Shown: positions 44,718-53,217 of the stretch, in pieces
Layout: every line of letters starts with the position of its first letter
Position numbering within the stretch: the stretch's first letter is position 1
From: Ruegeria sp. TM1040
GTDB lineage: Bacteria; Pseudomonadota; Alphaproteobacteria; Rhodobacterales; Rhodobacteraceae
Length of the DNA: 64,000 nucleotides
Direction of reading: 5' to 3'
Assembly: GCF_000014065.1 (NCBI RefSeq)
Contig: NC_008042.1
Coordinates: 15,001-79,000, forward strand
Position numbers and translations under genes: made by a program
The notes under the pieces: generated by a model
The model's input: the letters and a program-made list of their open reading frames with translations, nothing else
What the model was told of the DNA's origin: nothing
Databases searched by the model: none

Positions 44718-45518
44718 ATGTATGCGCCCCTTGATCTAATCCGAGATATCACCGACGCACCGACACTTGATGCAAAATACAAAGTTTTTTCAGGCTTTAT
44801 GGAAGCGGAGTATGGTTATGTCGGCGTCAATTATGGCCTGTTTCTAGATACGCGGTCGCTACATGCCATTCACAACAATCATGTCTCTAAGCGATCAGGT
44901 CTGCCCAATGAATGGCGCGAAATCTATCAGCGTAACAACTATGCTCTGGATGACTATGGTATGCGGATGGGGGCTCTGACTCGAAAACCAATTCTGCAAT
45001 CAAGCTTTTATCGCGCATTGGACGCAAATGAGTTGCCCGAAAATTTCGCGCGCGTCGTTGGAGGGGTGCGCAACTTCGTATCCTCTGGGGTTGTCATCCC
45101 ACTACAGGCCAATGGGATGAGAGGCATTATCGGTCTTTTTGATCCATCCGGTGATATCCTCAAACATGATGCGCGTTTTGAAAGGGACAGGACGACCATC
45201 CAGACGCTCGCAAATTATCTTCACATGTGCAGTGATTGGTCGGACGACATAATTGTTCAGATGGGCCTGAGCGAGATGAACCTAAAAGTACTGCGTTTGA
45301 AAGCGCAGGGCCTGCGGATGAAAGAAATCCTGTATGAAATCCAGCGCGATAACCCCAAAACTATTCACAGCCACATGCAGCGAGTTCGCAGGGCTTTGGG
45401 TACACGCAACGACATGGAAACTGTTCAGCGTGCGGCAAAGCTTGGGCTGCTGAAGGAAGATAGCTTCCCGGTTCACCAAGTTAGTCCTCAGCTTTATGAC
45501 GCGTTGGGGCTACGGTAG
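44718..45518 (+). CDS. LuxR-type regulator with autoinducer-binding-like domain
   Basis: 266 residues. The N-terminal domain has PNEWREIYQRNNYALDDYG, where W66, Y70 and D79 sit at the spacing of the conserved acyl-homoserine-lactone contacts W57, Y61 and D70 of TraR/LuxR; the usual following Pro is Tyr. The C-terminal LuxR HTH runs from LSEMNLKVLRLKAQGLRMKE through IHSHMQRVRRALGTRNDMET. No LuxI synthase is in the window, so this is a solo. Position beside the virB operon recalls TraR-type control of conjugation, but that is inference. 277 bp of upstream DNA contain the hairpin at 44471 and two GTATATTG words. Confidence 0.85.
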   Translation: MYAPLDLIRDITDAPTLDAKYKVFSGFMEAEYGYVGVNYGLFLDTRSLHAIHNNHVSKRSGLPNEWREIYQRNNYALDDYGMRMGALTRKPILQSSFYRALDANELPENFARVVGGVRNFVSSGVVIPLQANGMRGIIGLFDPSGDILKHDARFERDRTTIQTLANYLHMCSDWSDDIIVQMGLSEMNLKVLRLKAQGLRMKEILYEIQRDNPKTIHSHMQRVRRALGTRNDMETVQRAAKLGLLKEDSFPVHQVSPQLYDALGLR

Positions 45519-45668
45519 GATTAGCCCGGCGCGCCGGAACGTTGGCGAACAACGTCTGTCTCCATAATACGTGCGGCTATGCACTGATTTCGTTGTGAAG
45601 CAGACCAATATTAGCGTTGTAACGCTGCGCCGCAGCGGGTCTTGAGGATGAGTGATTGCAGTGGGCTG

Positions 45669-46748
45669 TTACCGTTTACCGAGACGCCCCAACCTTGAAA
45701 GCTGTGCCAGCATACGGGTACCGGTTCCAGTCACACTGCTTGCTGGCACATCTGTTGGTCTGCCTGCTGAGTTCGATCTGCTTGGCAACGCTTGCATACC
45801 GAAGAACTGCCGCGCTCTGAGGGCTGCATATTCCGCACCGCTTGCCCCACCGGTCAGGTAGCGATTGTAGGCCTGCTGGCTGCCCATTGCGGCGCGGGCA
45901 AAGCTGTAGCCGCCGCTGAGACCACCGGAGAGGGCGGGCATCATGATGTTTCCGGAGATCGCGCGGACGATGAAGGGCGTGGCAATGATGAAGCCCTTGG
46001 CCATGAGGACCATCATGAAGAAGGGGATGAGCGCGCCTATGTTTGGAGCCCCTTCCGGGTCGCCAAGCTCACCGATCAGAGCGGAAGAGACGCCAGTGAT
46101 CGTTGCGAATACCCCTGCGACGACGATTGGGTAGAGTGCAAAGGAAACCAGTGCCGACAGCCAGCGTGCGAAGTAATCTTTGGTCACCTCGAAGAGGGTG
46201 AGGAAGATCATCACCGGCGCGATCCCGATTAGAAGTGTGATCATCAGGCGGGACGCCACAAGGATGAAGGCGGCCAGCCCGCCGAGGATCGAGAGCAAGA
46301 GGACCCCGACAATGTCGAGCATGGCGCCGGCCATCCAGTTCAATTCTGAACCTGCGGCGTTCAAGTAGTCCCCCAACTCGGCGATCAAACGGTCGAATTC
46401 TTCGGAGAAAGTTCCAGAAGGGCCAGGAGTTCCACCGCCGACCGAAGCCACGAGCGCCCCCGCAATGCTGTCGATGCCAGCTAGGATGGCGGAGGAGAGC
46501 GCGTTGAACTGCACCCAGTTGGTTGCAAATATCCCGATCAACCCGATCTTGACCGCGAGCCAGAAGGCCGTGCGGCCGTCCATCGCCTTGTATTGGTAGA
46601 TCATGTTCACGAAGACGAGAATCACCACGAGCGTTGTTCCCAGGACGAGAAGCGTGCCGACCGTTGCCGCGACCGACCCGAACTGGGTTTCTGCTGCGGT
46701 GTCGAGATAGCCCTGGGAGGTTTCAACGAAATAAGTGACGACGCTCAT
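45669..46748 (-). CDS. virB6: T4SS inner-membrane protein VirB6
   Basis: 359 residues. Multiple membrane spans: TVGTLLVLGTTLVVILVFVN, FWLAVKIGLIGIFATNWVQF, a block around 145-200, and more near 205-260. The central periplasmic loop includes the VirB6-type Trp in NWMAGAMLDIVGVLLLSILG. The C-terminal 90 residues are Gly/Ala/Ser-rich and cytoplasmic. It forms the polytopic part of the channel base. It is the last gene of the virB operon, 12 bp after the gene at 46761. Confidence 0.88.
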   Translation of the reverse strand: MSVVTYFVETSQGYLDTAAETQFGSVAATVGTLLVLGTTLVVILVFVNMIYQYKAMDGRTAFWLAVKIGLIGIFATNWVQFNALSSAILAGIDSIAGALVASVGGGTPGPSGTFSEEFDRLIAELGDYLNAAGSELNWMAGAMLDIVGVLLLSILGGLAAFILVASRLMITLLIGIAPVMIFLTLFEVTKDYFARWLSALVSFALYPIVVAGVFATITGVSSALIGELGDPEGAPNIGALIPFFMMVLMAKGFIIATPFIVRAISGNIMMPALSGGLSGGYSFARAAMGSQQAYNRYLTGGASGAEYAALRARQFFGMQALPSRSNSAGRPTDVPASSVTGTGTRMLAQLSRLGRLGKR

Positions 46749-46760
46749 AACGGGGCTGCC

Positions 46761-47174
46761 TTACCAATTGCCCGCGGTTTCGCAGATGGCTTTAGCCTCG
46801 AGACGAACGTCGTTGGCGCGCCGATTGTAGGCGTCGGATGCTTCCAGCATTTTCCAGCGTTCGTCACTCGCGTGCTGCTCATGAAACTCCGCCTCGGCCG
46901 CGTCCCAAGAGGGGAAGCGGGTTTCACAGTCGCAGCTTTCGGTCTCGACGATGCGCTCGAGGTTCATGGCGCGGTAGATGTCTTGGACCAACACGCGTTG
47001 ATAGGCTTGGCGCAGGGGGATTTCTTGCATCCAGACGGGCTCGGCGGGCCGGTCTGAACAGACGTCGAAACTGCGCTCGAGGGTCGGCACCAGATTGCGC
47101 TCAGCGAAGCCGGATGCCGACGTCAGGCCTAGGACCAGCGCAGTCACTACGAGGGTACAGCCCACCTGCCTCAT
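46761..47174 (-). CDS. Exported T4SS-operon protein
   Basis: 137 residues. The signal peptide is MRQVGCTLVVTALVLGLTSA, then SGFA. The mature protein is helical with Cys in DVCSDRP, ETESCDCETRFPSWDAAEAE and AICETAGNW. It starts with an ATGA overlap with the preceding gene, so it belongs to the virB operon between VirB11 and VirB6. The family is not one I can name; position suggests a periplasmic assembly factor. Confidence 0.65.
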   Translation of the reverse strand: MRQVGCTLVVTALVLGLTSASGFAERNLVPTLERSFDVCSDRPAEPVWMQEIPLRQAYQRVLVQDIYRAMNLERIVETESCDCETRFPSWDAAEAEFHEQHASDERWKMLEASDAYNRRANDVRLEAKAICETAGNW

Positions 47175-47365
47175 ACCGTGGCTCCGGCGGGTGTGGTCTC
47201 ACGCTTCAGGAAGACCGTGTGTCCCACATTGGCGAATTCCGAGGAGCTGATCGACACGACCTCCCAGCCTTCGGCCCCCTTCACACTCAGGCTGACCCGC
47301 ATGTCGGCAAGACTAGTTTTGCGGGTCAAGGGAAAGGACAGGATATCGTATTCAAAGGTTTTCAT
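47171..47365 (-). CDS. Small DUF4177-like protein in the virB operon
   Basis: 64 residues: MKTFEYDILSFPLTRKTSLA, LSVKGAEGWEVVSISSSEF and HTVFLKRE fit the small DUF4177 fold (y.v......e.LN..GaeGWElVsi........FLKR). No signal peptide. It overlaps VirB11 and the next gene by 4 bp each. Role in the secretion system unknown. Confidence 0.7.
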   Translation of the reverse strand: MKTFEYDILSFPLTRKTSLADMRVSLSVKGAEGWEVVSISSSEFANVGHTVFLKRETTPAGATV

Positions 47366-48348
47366 TGGGAAACTCCGATCTCGGTTGCGCCGGGGAGGTA
47401 GAATTCTGTGATGCCGCGTCGGCCGTCATGGCGCCCGGCCTGGATGATCACGTCAATGGAGTTCTCGATGTACTGGATCATGTCGGCATAGGTCATCGGG
47501 ATCTCGGTTTTGAGCGCGGCGATTGCGAGGCGCTGCACGGCGAGTTGCGGGGTTTCGGCGTGAAGCGTGGTCATTGACCCGCCATGACCTGTGTTGATCG
47601 CCTCGAGGAACGTCATGGCCTCTTTTCCCCGCACCTCGCCCAGGATGATCCGGTCGGGGCGCATGCGCAGCGTGGCAGTGAGCAGCACATCGGCGGTCTG
47701 GAATTCCGCGTCGCGATTGGCGATGAGCGTCACGGCATTTGGCTGGGTCGGCAGAAGCTCGGCGGCTTCCTCGATGGTGACGATGCGTTCGTCAGCAGGC
47801 ACATGAGAGAGGATCTTGCGCGCGGCGACGGTCTTGCCGGTGGAGGTGCCGCCCGAGACTATCATGTTGAGCTTGTTGTCGACGCAGAAGGCGAGGGCAT
47901 CATCGATCACACCCGCCGCCACCACCTCGCGGAGTTCCCGGGTTTTCTTGAGGCGGAGTTTTTCAAGCTTGCGTTCCTTGCCATAGAGAAAGTCGAGTGC
48001 GATCCCGTCGAGCGGCAAGCTTGAAAAGAACCGAAGGCTGATGGACATGGCTGAGAGCACTGCAGGAGGGGTGATAACCTGGGCGCGGATCGGGCGACCC
48101 TTGTAAGTGATTGAGACCGAGACGATGGGGCGGTCCTTGCTCATGGTGGTGTTTGCGGAGGAGGCAATCTGGTTGCCGAGGTCTTTCACTTCCGTTGCGG
48201 TCAACGCCTGGTCCAGCTTTCGCATGAAGTGATCGCCCTGGAATTCACCCCAGCAGCTGCCATCGGGATTGATGCAGATCTCGATAACATCGTCGCGGGC
48301 GGCGGCGTCGATCCGATCAAGCGAGGTCTGGAGATAGCTCAGCGACAT
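47362..48348 (-). CDS. virB11: T4SS ATPase VirB11
   Basis: 328 residues. Walker A GGTSTGKT at about 166-173, the Asp box IVTIEEAAEL, Walker B LRMRPDRIILGEVRGKEAM and the His box INTGHGGSMTTLHAETP are all present. It is the hexameric traffic ATPase that switches between pilus assembly and DNA transfer. It lies 4 bp downstream of virB10. Confidence 0.93.
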   Translation of the reverse strand: MSLSYLQTSLDRIDAAARDDVIEICINPDGSCWGEFQGDHFMRKLDQALTATEVKDLGNQIASSANTTMSKDRPIVSVSITYKGRPIRAQVITPPAVLSAMSISLRFFSSLPLDGIALDFLYGKERKLEKLRLKKTRELREVVAAGVIDDALAFCVDNKLNMIVSGGTSTGKTVAARKILSHVPADERIVTIEEAAELLPTQPNAVTLIANRDAEFQTADVLLTATLRMRPDRIILGEVRGKEAMTFLEAINTGHGGSMTTLHAETPQLAVQRLAIAALKTEIPMTYADMIQYIENSIDVIIQAGRHDGRRGITEFYLPGATEIGVSQ

Positions 48349-48352
48349 GGGC

Positions 48353-49732
48353 TCAGAAAATCTCCAGATCGCGGTCGACCATCACCGTGACGCGCGCGCC
48401 CTGGTCCACATAAATGACGGGACCGATCGAAAGGTAATCGCCGATCACGCTGTCCGTAGCATCGGCAAGATCATCGCCCACGTCTTCGAGCACATCCGCT
48501 GCGGTCTCATCCTGCACATTTGCAGCGGCGGCACTTGGCGCGGCGGAAATCAGCGAAATCAACGCCGCTGAGCCGAAGCGCTCATCAAACCGGGTGTCGA
48601 CAAAGCCGGTCACGCCGGAACGGCCAAGTTCATCGCCCCCGAATGAGCTGATCTGGATCGTCTGGTTGTCAGGCAAGATGACCCGGTCCCAGGCGATGGT
48701 GACCCGGCGCTGCGCGATATCGACCCCCGAACGATAACGCCCGATGAGACGGGAGCCGCGTGGGATCAGGAGGCGGGAAGCGTCGAAGCTAAAGACATCT
48801 TCCGAGACAACAGCACGCGTTTGGCCGGGCAGGGCGCTATCGAGAGCGGTTTCCATGACGGCCTGGATCATCGTGCCCTGAATGATGGTGTTGGAGGGAT
48901 TGGCGATCACTTCTGCCTGCGTCACGGTGGAGGGCAGCGCACCGTTCAACACGAAATCCGTCACTTCGCCAAAGGTGCGCTCGGTCAGCGCCGTCTCATT
49001 CGCACCGGACGTGCCACCAAAGGCAATGGTGGGCGAGGTGATGCGGCGCTCCTGAAACGCGCGCTCCTCCGCGGCGCGGCGTTCAAGTTCCGCGAGCCGT
49101 CGTGCTTCTTCCTCGCGGCGCAGCCGTTCTTCTTCCCGCGCGCGCAACTCGTCCTCGGTGGGGCCGATGGGTGCCGGAAGGGGGCGGTTGGCTTCGAGCT
49201 GCGCAAGTTCGAGGTCCATGCGGAGTTGCTCGAGCTCGCGATCGCGCGCCGTGAGTTCATCGCGAAACTGCTGTTGCGCGGCTTCCGACGCGGTTTGCAG
49301 CGCAGCGATCTGAGCGGTCAGCGCGTCGATCGCCTCGGCGGCGGCGGTGTCTTCCTCGACGACCGGTTCAGGGGCGTTGCGCAATTCCTCGATCTGAGCC
49401 TGCAGGGCGGTGATCCGCGCCAAAAGCTCAGCATTGGGTTCGATCGGATCGGGTGCGACGAACACAACCTCGGGCTCGCGCGGGGGCAAGGTCTCGATGG
49501 CGCCGAACCCGTCGCCTTCGTTCTGGAACACGTCCGGCGTGGCCGTGAGAAGGGCTTCCTCTTCCTCGGGTCGGGACAGGAGATACAGCAACGCACCGCC
49601 CGCGCCGATCACGAGGACGACGACCAAAGCGAGCAGCGGTGAGCGCCGTGGGGCAGGGGGCGAACCAGCGCCCTTGCCTTGCTCCAGGGCAGCGAGACGT
49701 TTCTCGAGGTCCGCGTTTCCGGTATCGCTCAT
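48353..49732 (-). CDS. virB10: T4SS core protein VirB10
   Basis: 459 residues from the ATG at 49732, which overlaps the virB9 stop as ATGA. A short cytoplasmic N-terminus precedes a single membrane span (SPLLALVVVLVIGAGGALLY). A long Pro/Glu-rich and Arg/Glu coiled-coil periplasmic region (about 60-230) leads to the TrbI/VirB10 beta barrel: TIIQGTMIQAVMETALDSAL, LLIPRGSRLIGRYRSGVDIA and RVTIAWDRVILPDNQTIQIS. It spans both membranes and forms the outer pore. Confidence 0.93.
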   Translation of the reverse strand: MSDTGNADLEKRLAALEQGKGAGSPPAPRRSPLLALVVVLVIGAGGALLYLLSRPEEEEALLTATPDVFQNEGDGFGAIETLPPREPEVVFVAPDPIEPNAELLARITALQAQIEELRNAPEPVVEEDTAAAEAIDALTAQIAALQTASEAAQQQFRDELTARDRELEQLRMDLELAQLEANRPLPAPIGPTEDELRAREEERLRREEEARRLAELERRAAEERAFQERRITSPTIAFGGTSGANETALTERTFGEVTDFVLNGALPSTVTQAEVIANPSNTIIQGTMIQAVMETALDSALPGQTRAVVSEDVFSFDASRLLIPRGSRLIGRYRSGVDIAQRRVTIAWDRVILPDNQTIQISSFGGDELGRSGVTGFVDTRFDERFGSAALISLISAAPSAAAANVQDETAADVLEDVGDDLADATDSVIGDYLSIGPVIYVDQGARVTVMVDRDLEIF

Positions 49733-50430
49733 GAGCCTACCCCCGCAGGTGGTGTGGCCTCGATACAGACCACCTCTTCCCCGATCCTCAACACCCATTG
49801 CCTGTTCACCCCGGAAACCCGGATCACGCCATTCTCGGTCGCTTGCGTGTTGACCGTCCGTTCACGGCCATTCGCGTAACGAAAGATTGCGGGCACGGGC
49901 GCGTTCCGAGGGAATTCGAAATACGTGAAGGTCCCGTCATCCCAGACCCGGGTCGGGGTGAACTCGGTCCGCGCGCTGGCGCCGTAATTGTAGTTCGGCG
50001 CTTGGGCGGCGATGGCCCGGGTCGGGCGCGTATCGTCCTCCGGATAGCGGAATTGCACCACGTAAAAGGTCGGACTGCGGACCTCCTGGACGTTGAAATA
50101 GTAGCTGCGGCGGCTGGTATAGACGGTCACGTTGGTATGGACACCGCGCGCGACGGGCTTGATCGCGAAGGCTTGCCCGCCCGGCACGCCGTCAATCTCG
50201 AAGCCTTCCGTGTCGCCTGCGATGATCGAACGGATGCTCTCGCCGTCCCCGAACTCGATGGTGGTCACATGGGTCAGCGAGACATTGAGGCGATAAACCT
50301 GACCTTCCTGGTATGTGGCCAGTCGCACCCGATTGTCATTGGGACCGCCGCGCGGGATGGCTTCGGCAAGGGCGAGGCCGGGCAACAGGGCTATCAGCAA
50401 GAAGAAAAGTCGAACTGGGAACAAATTCAA
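49729..50430 (-). CDS. virB9: T4SS outer-membrane core protein VirB9
   Basis: 233 residues. The signal peptide is MNLFPVRLFFLLIALLPGLA, then LA. The mature protein has PRGGPNDNRVRLATYQEGQV, TIEFGDGESIRSIIAGD (typical VirB9 N-terminal lobe) and the C-terminal lobe FTPTRVWDDGTFTYFEFPRN. It forms the outer-membrane core with VirB7 and VirB10. It overlaps virB8 by 4 bp. Confidence 0.92.
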   Translation of the reverse strand: MNLFPVRLFFLLIALLPGLALAEAIPRGGPNDNRVRLATYQEGQVYRLNVSLTHVTTIEFGDGESIRSIIAGDTEGFEIDGVPGGQAFAIKPVARGVHTNVTVYTSRRSYYFNVQEVRSPTFYVVQFRYPEDDTRPTRAIAAQAPNYNYGASARTEFTPTRVWDDGTFTYFEFPRNAPVPAIFRYANGRERTVNTQATENGVIRVSGVNRQWVLRIGEEVVCIEATPPAGVGS

Positions 50431-51080
50431 TTCTCCAATCTGTCGGAGCGGATGGAATATTCGAGGACCGTGAAGCCGAAGGGATTGGTCCAGACCTCAT
50501 CGATGGAGCGGCGGGTCTCGGGGCGGAACTCGAAGAGAAGCGTGGCGGTGAAAAGGCCTGTCTGAACGCCATTGATTGACGTCAGGCGCTTGCGCAGTCG
50601 GACCGTGGCGCGGTTGGTGCCGATCCGGTTGATGCTGAGGATTTCGACATCAAGCCTGGCATTGGGGCCATAGACCGTCGGCGGATAATTCTCGTTGGCG
50701 CTGTTCCAGATCTGGCGCAGCCTGCTCTCGGCAGCTCCGTCCGAGCGGCGCAGGACGCTGCGGATGCGCAGATCGTTGTCTAGCTGGTTGTAGACCTCCC
50801 GGTCGGTCACATAGCGGAAGACTTCCGCCTCGATGATCGCCTGGTTGGCGGTCACCGAGGAGGCGCCCACCGAGGCTTCGGGGAGTGCAAAGCCGGTTGC
50901 GGGATCATAGGGCACGACCACAGGCGGCGGATCGACATCGAGAATTGCGACAGTCGCCGCGCTCAGGCATCCGAGAATGCCGAAGATGAGCCCGATGAGC
51001 CCAAGGCGCTGCCAGAGCCGTTCGCGGCGCAGCGCACCATAGACCAGCTCTTCTTCGATGATTTCTTGTTCACTCGCCAC
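50427..51080 (-). CDS. virB8: T4SS assembly factor VirB8
   Basis: 217 residues. Cytoplasmic N-terminus, one membrane span (LGLIGLIFGILGCLSAATVA), then the NTF2-like periplasmic domain with FRYVTDREVYNQLDNDLRIR, RLRQIWNSANENYPPTVYG and the C-terminal NPFGFTVLEYSIRSD (NP-GF.V..Y), all typical of VirB8. It links the inner-membrane complex to the channel. Confidence 0.92.
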   Translation of the reverse strand: MASEQEIIEEELVYGALRRERLWQRLGLIGLIFGILGCLSAATVAILDVDPPPVVVPYDPATGFALPEASVGASSVTANQAIIEAEVFRYVTDREVYNQLDNDLRIRSVLRRSDGAAESRLRQIWNSANENYPPTVYGPNARLDVEILSINRIGTNRATVRLRKRLTSINGVQTGLFTATLLFEFRPETRRSIDEVWTNPFGFTVLEYSIRSDRLEN

Positions 51081-51096
51081 CTGTCACAACCCTTGA

Positions 51097-51906
51097 TCAG
51101 TCTGCCCGCAACTCGGGCAGCGTGAAGTCCATAAACCGCTGCTCCTCGGCGATAGTTGCGGCATCGATCACGCCGCCTGTGCCGTCGCCCACGGTCTGCA
51201 CCGCTTCGAGCTGCCACATGGCGACGAGCGCAATTGCCAGTTCCGCCGTCACCCGCGTGTTGAGGTCGATGCTTTCCTTGAGTTCGTCCATGTCGTCGAT
51301 GAGACCGACCAGCCTGTCGACGCGTTCCAGCGATTGGCCTGCGTCTTCATAACTGTTCTGGGCAGCTGCCGAGACGAGCGCGCCGGTCGTCGCTTGTGTC
51401 GCCACACGATTGGCCCCGGGATTTCCGCTGGTGGCCATCTCGGAGAGGGTGTCGTCGTCAAATCCGAGATCGGCTAGCACCCGGTCCATCTGGGTTTCGA
51501 TCTCGCCCGCACCGGAGCCGGACAGGTCGGAGAAGTCGCCTGTCTTGATGGCCTCGATGGTGGCGAGGATGTCCCCGAACTCCTGGTCGAGAAGGCCATT
51601 CAGCTCATCCTCCATCTCGGTGCGGATGATTTCGGGAAGTTCAGCAAGACGGGTAAGTGCTTCGTAGGTTCGTTGCAGCTCCGCGAGTTGGTCCGTGAGT
51701 GTGGCAAGCTGTTCGCGGAGCTGCGTCAGCTGCTCGTTTTGCAGGATCTCGTCTTCGATCATCTGCCGGAGCTGCTGGATGTTTTGCGCAATATTCTGGG
51801 TGTCGACGACCGGCACACCTTGCGCCACGGCAGCGGACAGGGTGCCGAGATGCAGACCGATCCCAAGCGTCGTGGCCAATGCCATCCTCACGAGCAAATC
51901 TCTCAT
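51097..51906 (-). CDS. virB5: VirB5-like pilus-tip / channel protein
   Basis: 269 residues. Signal peptide about 1-28 (MRDLLVRMALATTLGIGLHL). A long coiled coil follows (NIAQNIQQLRQMIEDEILQN to EALTRLAEL), then a helical body and a C-terminal segment ESIDLNTRVTAELAIALVAM ending FMDFTLPELRAD. Position between the VirB4-side genes and VirB8 and the coiled-coil architecture fit VirB5/TrbJ. Its C-terminus resembles the C-terminus of the upstream transglycosylase. Start and the transglycosylase stop share one base (TGATG). Confidence 0.82.
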   Translation of the reverse strand: MRDLLVRMALATTLGIGLHLGTLSAAVAQGVPVVDTQNIAQNIQQLRQMIEDEILQNEQLTQLREQLATLTDQLAELQRTYEALTRLAELPEIIRTEMEDELNGLLDQEFGDILATIEAIKTGDFSDLSGSGAGEIETQMDRVLADLGFDDDTLSEMATSGNPGANRVATQATTGALVSAAAQNSYEDAGQSLERVDRLVGLIDDMDELKESIDLNTRVTAELAIALVAMWQLEAVQTVGDGTGGVIDAATIAEEQRFMDFTLPELRAD

Positions 51907-53060
51907 CAGTCTATCTCCCTAATCGTAAAATCCATGAACGCGCCTTTGGCCATGCGGGCGCTGGCCTGGGCCAGCTCTTCGGCGGAGAGCAGCCGGGTGC
52001 GGGCGGCCTGCAGCCGGACGCGGGCAGCCACGAGGCGCACGATTTCGGCGCGTGCATAGGTGTTGAGTGCGATGCTTTCCTGCACGTCTTCGGTGTCGGA
52101 AATCCGCTCGACGATGTCCGCAATGCGCAGGGCGGCCTGCCTGATCGCAGCGGGTGAGTTGTTGCCATAAAAGGCCGCCCCATGACCCGTGAGGGAGAGG
52201 TTTGCATTTGCCAGAAGCGCGGGGTCGATCGTACCGAGCGCTTCGATCCCGCCGATGCGGCCCAGGTAGAGATTGTAGCGTTCGGGGATGACCTGAACGT
52301 AGTGCTGGGTCTCGCGGAAGGGTGGCACGCCCCCATATTCGAACACGCGACCGGGTCCGGCGTTATAGGCCGCGAGCGCGTTGATGATATTGCCATCGAA
52401 GGTGTTGAGTTGGGTGGCGAGATAGCGCGCGCCGCCATGCACCTGCAGGTAGGGGCTGTCATAATATTCCGGGTTGATGCCGAGATCGCTGGCCGTACCG
52501 GGCATAATCTGGGTGAGGCCAAAGGCGCCGACCGGTGAGCGGGCGCCGATGGTGAAGCGGCTTTCCTGCCAGATGAGAGCCTGCAGCAGCGCTCGCCATT
52601 GGACTGGGGAGAGGCCCGCGCGGCCGACGCCCGCAAACCCGCTGGTTTCCTGGGCGACGCGGATGATGAGCTGCTCGATGTTTTCTGCCGCATCCCCGAA
52701 CATCTGTGCGCCGCCGGGATTGGGGTCGATCTCGGCATTGCCATAGACCGCTTCGACGGAACGGGCTGGATCGCCGCTTCCGTTTTCCAGCCCTGAAACC
52801 ATCGCGGGTAGGCCTTGGCCGCCGAAGCTGGTTTGGGCATCGAGGATGCGCTGCAGTGTTTCCAGCTGTTCGCGCTCGATCTCAGCGATAAGTTCGCGCA
52901 CGGAGAGCTTGTTAGCCTGGATGGCAAGGTCTGCCTCCCGGTCACCGGTCTCGACGATGTCACGTGCAGTAAGCCCGCTGTCATTGGTCGGCACGCCTTG
53001 GGAAAGGGCGATTTCGGGCAGCAGGCAAAGCACGAGAATATGGGGCAGTTTAGACTTCAA
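51906..53060 (-). CDS. Second lytic transglycosylase of the virB operon, with VirB5-like tail
   Basis: 384 residues from a TTG at 53060, chosen because GGAGGG lies 5 bp upstream and MKSKLPHILVLCLLPEIALS is then a clean signal peptide; the TTG at 53081 would lie deep inside the preceding gene. The soluble transglycosylase domain (about 145-270) has QALIWQESRFTIGARSPVGA (catalytic Glu in QES), FGLTQIMPGTASDLGI and [19 protein letters not shown]. The C-terminal ~75 residues (ESIALNTYARAEIVRLVAAR to FMDFTIREID) align with the end of VirB5. The operon already has a VirB1. Confidence 0.82.
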   Translation of the reverse strand: MKSKLPHILVLCLLPEIALSQGVPTNDSGLTARDIVETGDREADLAIQANKLSVRELIAEIEREQLETLQRILDAQTSFGGQGLPAMVSGLENGSGDPARSVEAVYGNAEIDPNPGGAQMFGDAAENIEQLIIRVAQETSGFAGVGRAGLSPVQWRALLQALIWQESRFTIGARSPVGAFGLTQIMPGTASDLGINPEYYDSPYLQVHGGARYLATQLNTFDGNIINALAAYNAGPGRVFEYGGVPPFRETQHYVQVIPERYNLYLGRIGGIEALGTIDPALLANANLSLTGHGAAFYGNNSPAAIRQAALRIADIVERISDTEDVQESIALNTYARAEIVRLVAARVRLQAARTRLLSAEELAQASARMAKGAFMDFTIREID

Positions 53061-53217
53061 TGCCGCCCTCCGGCGCGCCAACGGGCGTGAAGGTGCAATC
53101 TGGCGCGACGGGGGCCGTCGAGGCGAGGAAAGTAAAGCAGTTTGCCTTTGGTTCCTGGTATTGAGCGCAGGAAGCCAGCACGCCGAGCGCGGCCAAAGCT
53201 AGAAATATGCGGATCAT
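53050..53217 (-). CDS. virB7: Small lipoprotein, probable VirB7
   Basis: 55 residues, ATG overlapping the virB4 stop as ATGA. MIRIFLALAALGVLASCAQY is a lipoprotein signal with lipobox L-A-S-C; the mature 39 residues hold two more Cys (KANCFTF, PDCTFTP) and end GGIEV. Small size, lipobox and place in a virB operon fit VirB7, the lipoprotein that anchors the core to the outer membrane and can be disulfide-linked to VirB9. The stop lies 11 bp inside the transglycosylase start. Confidence 0.75.
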   Translation of the reverse strand: MIRIFLALAALGVLASCAQYQEPKANCFTFLASTAPVAPDCTFTPVGAPEGGIEV

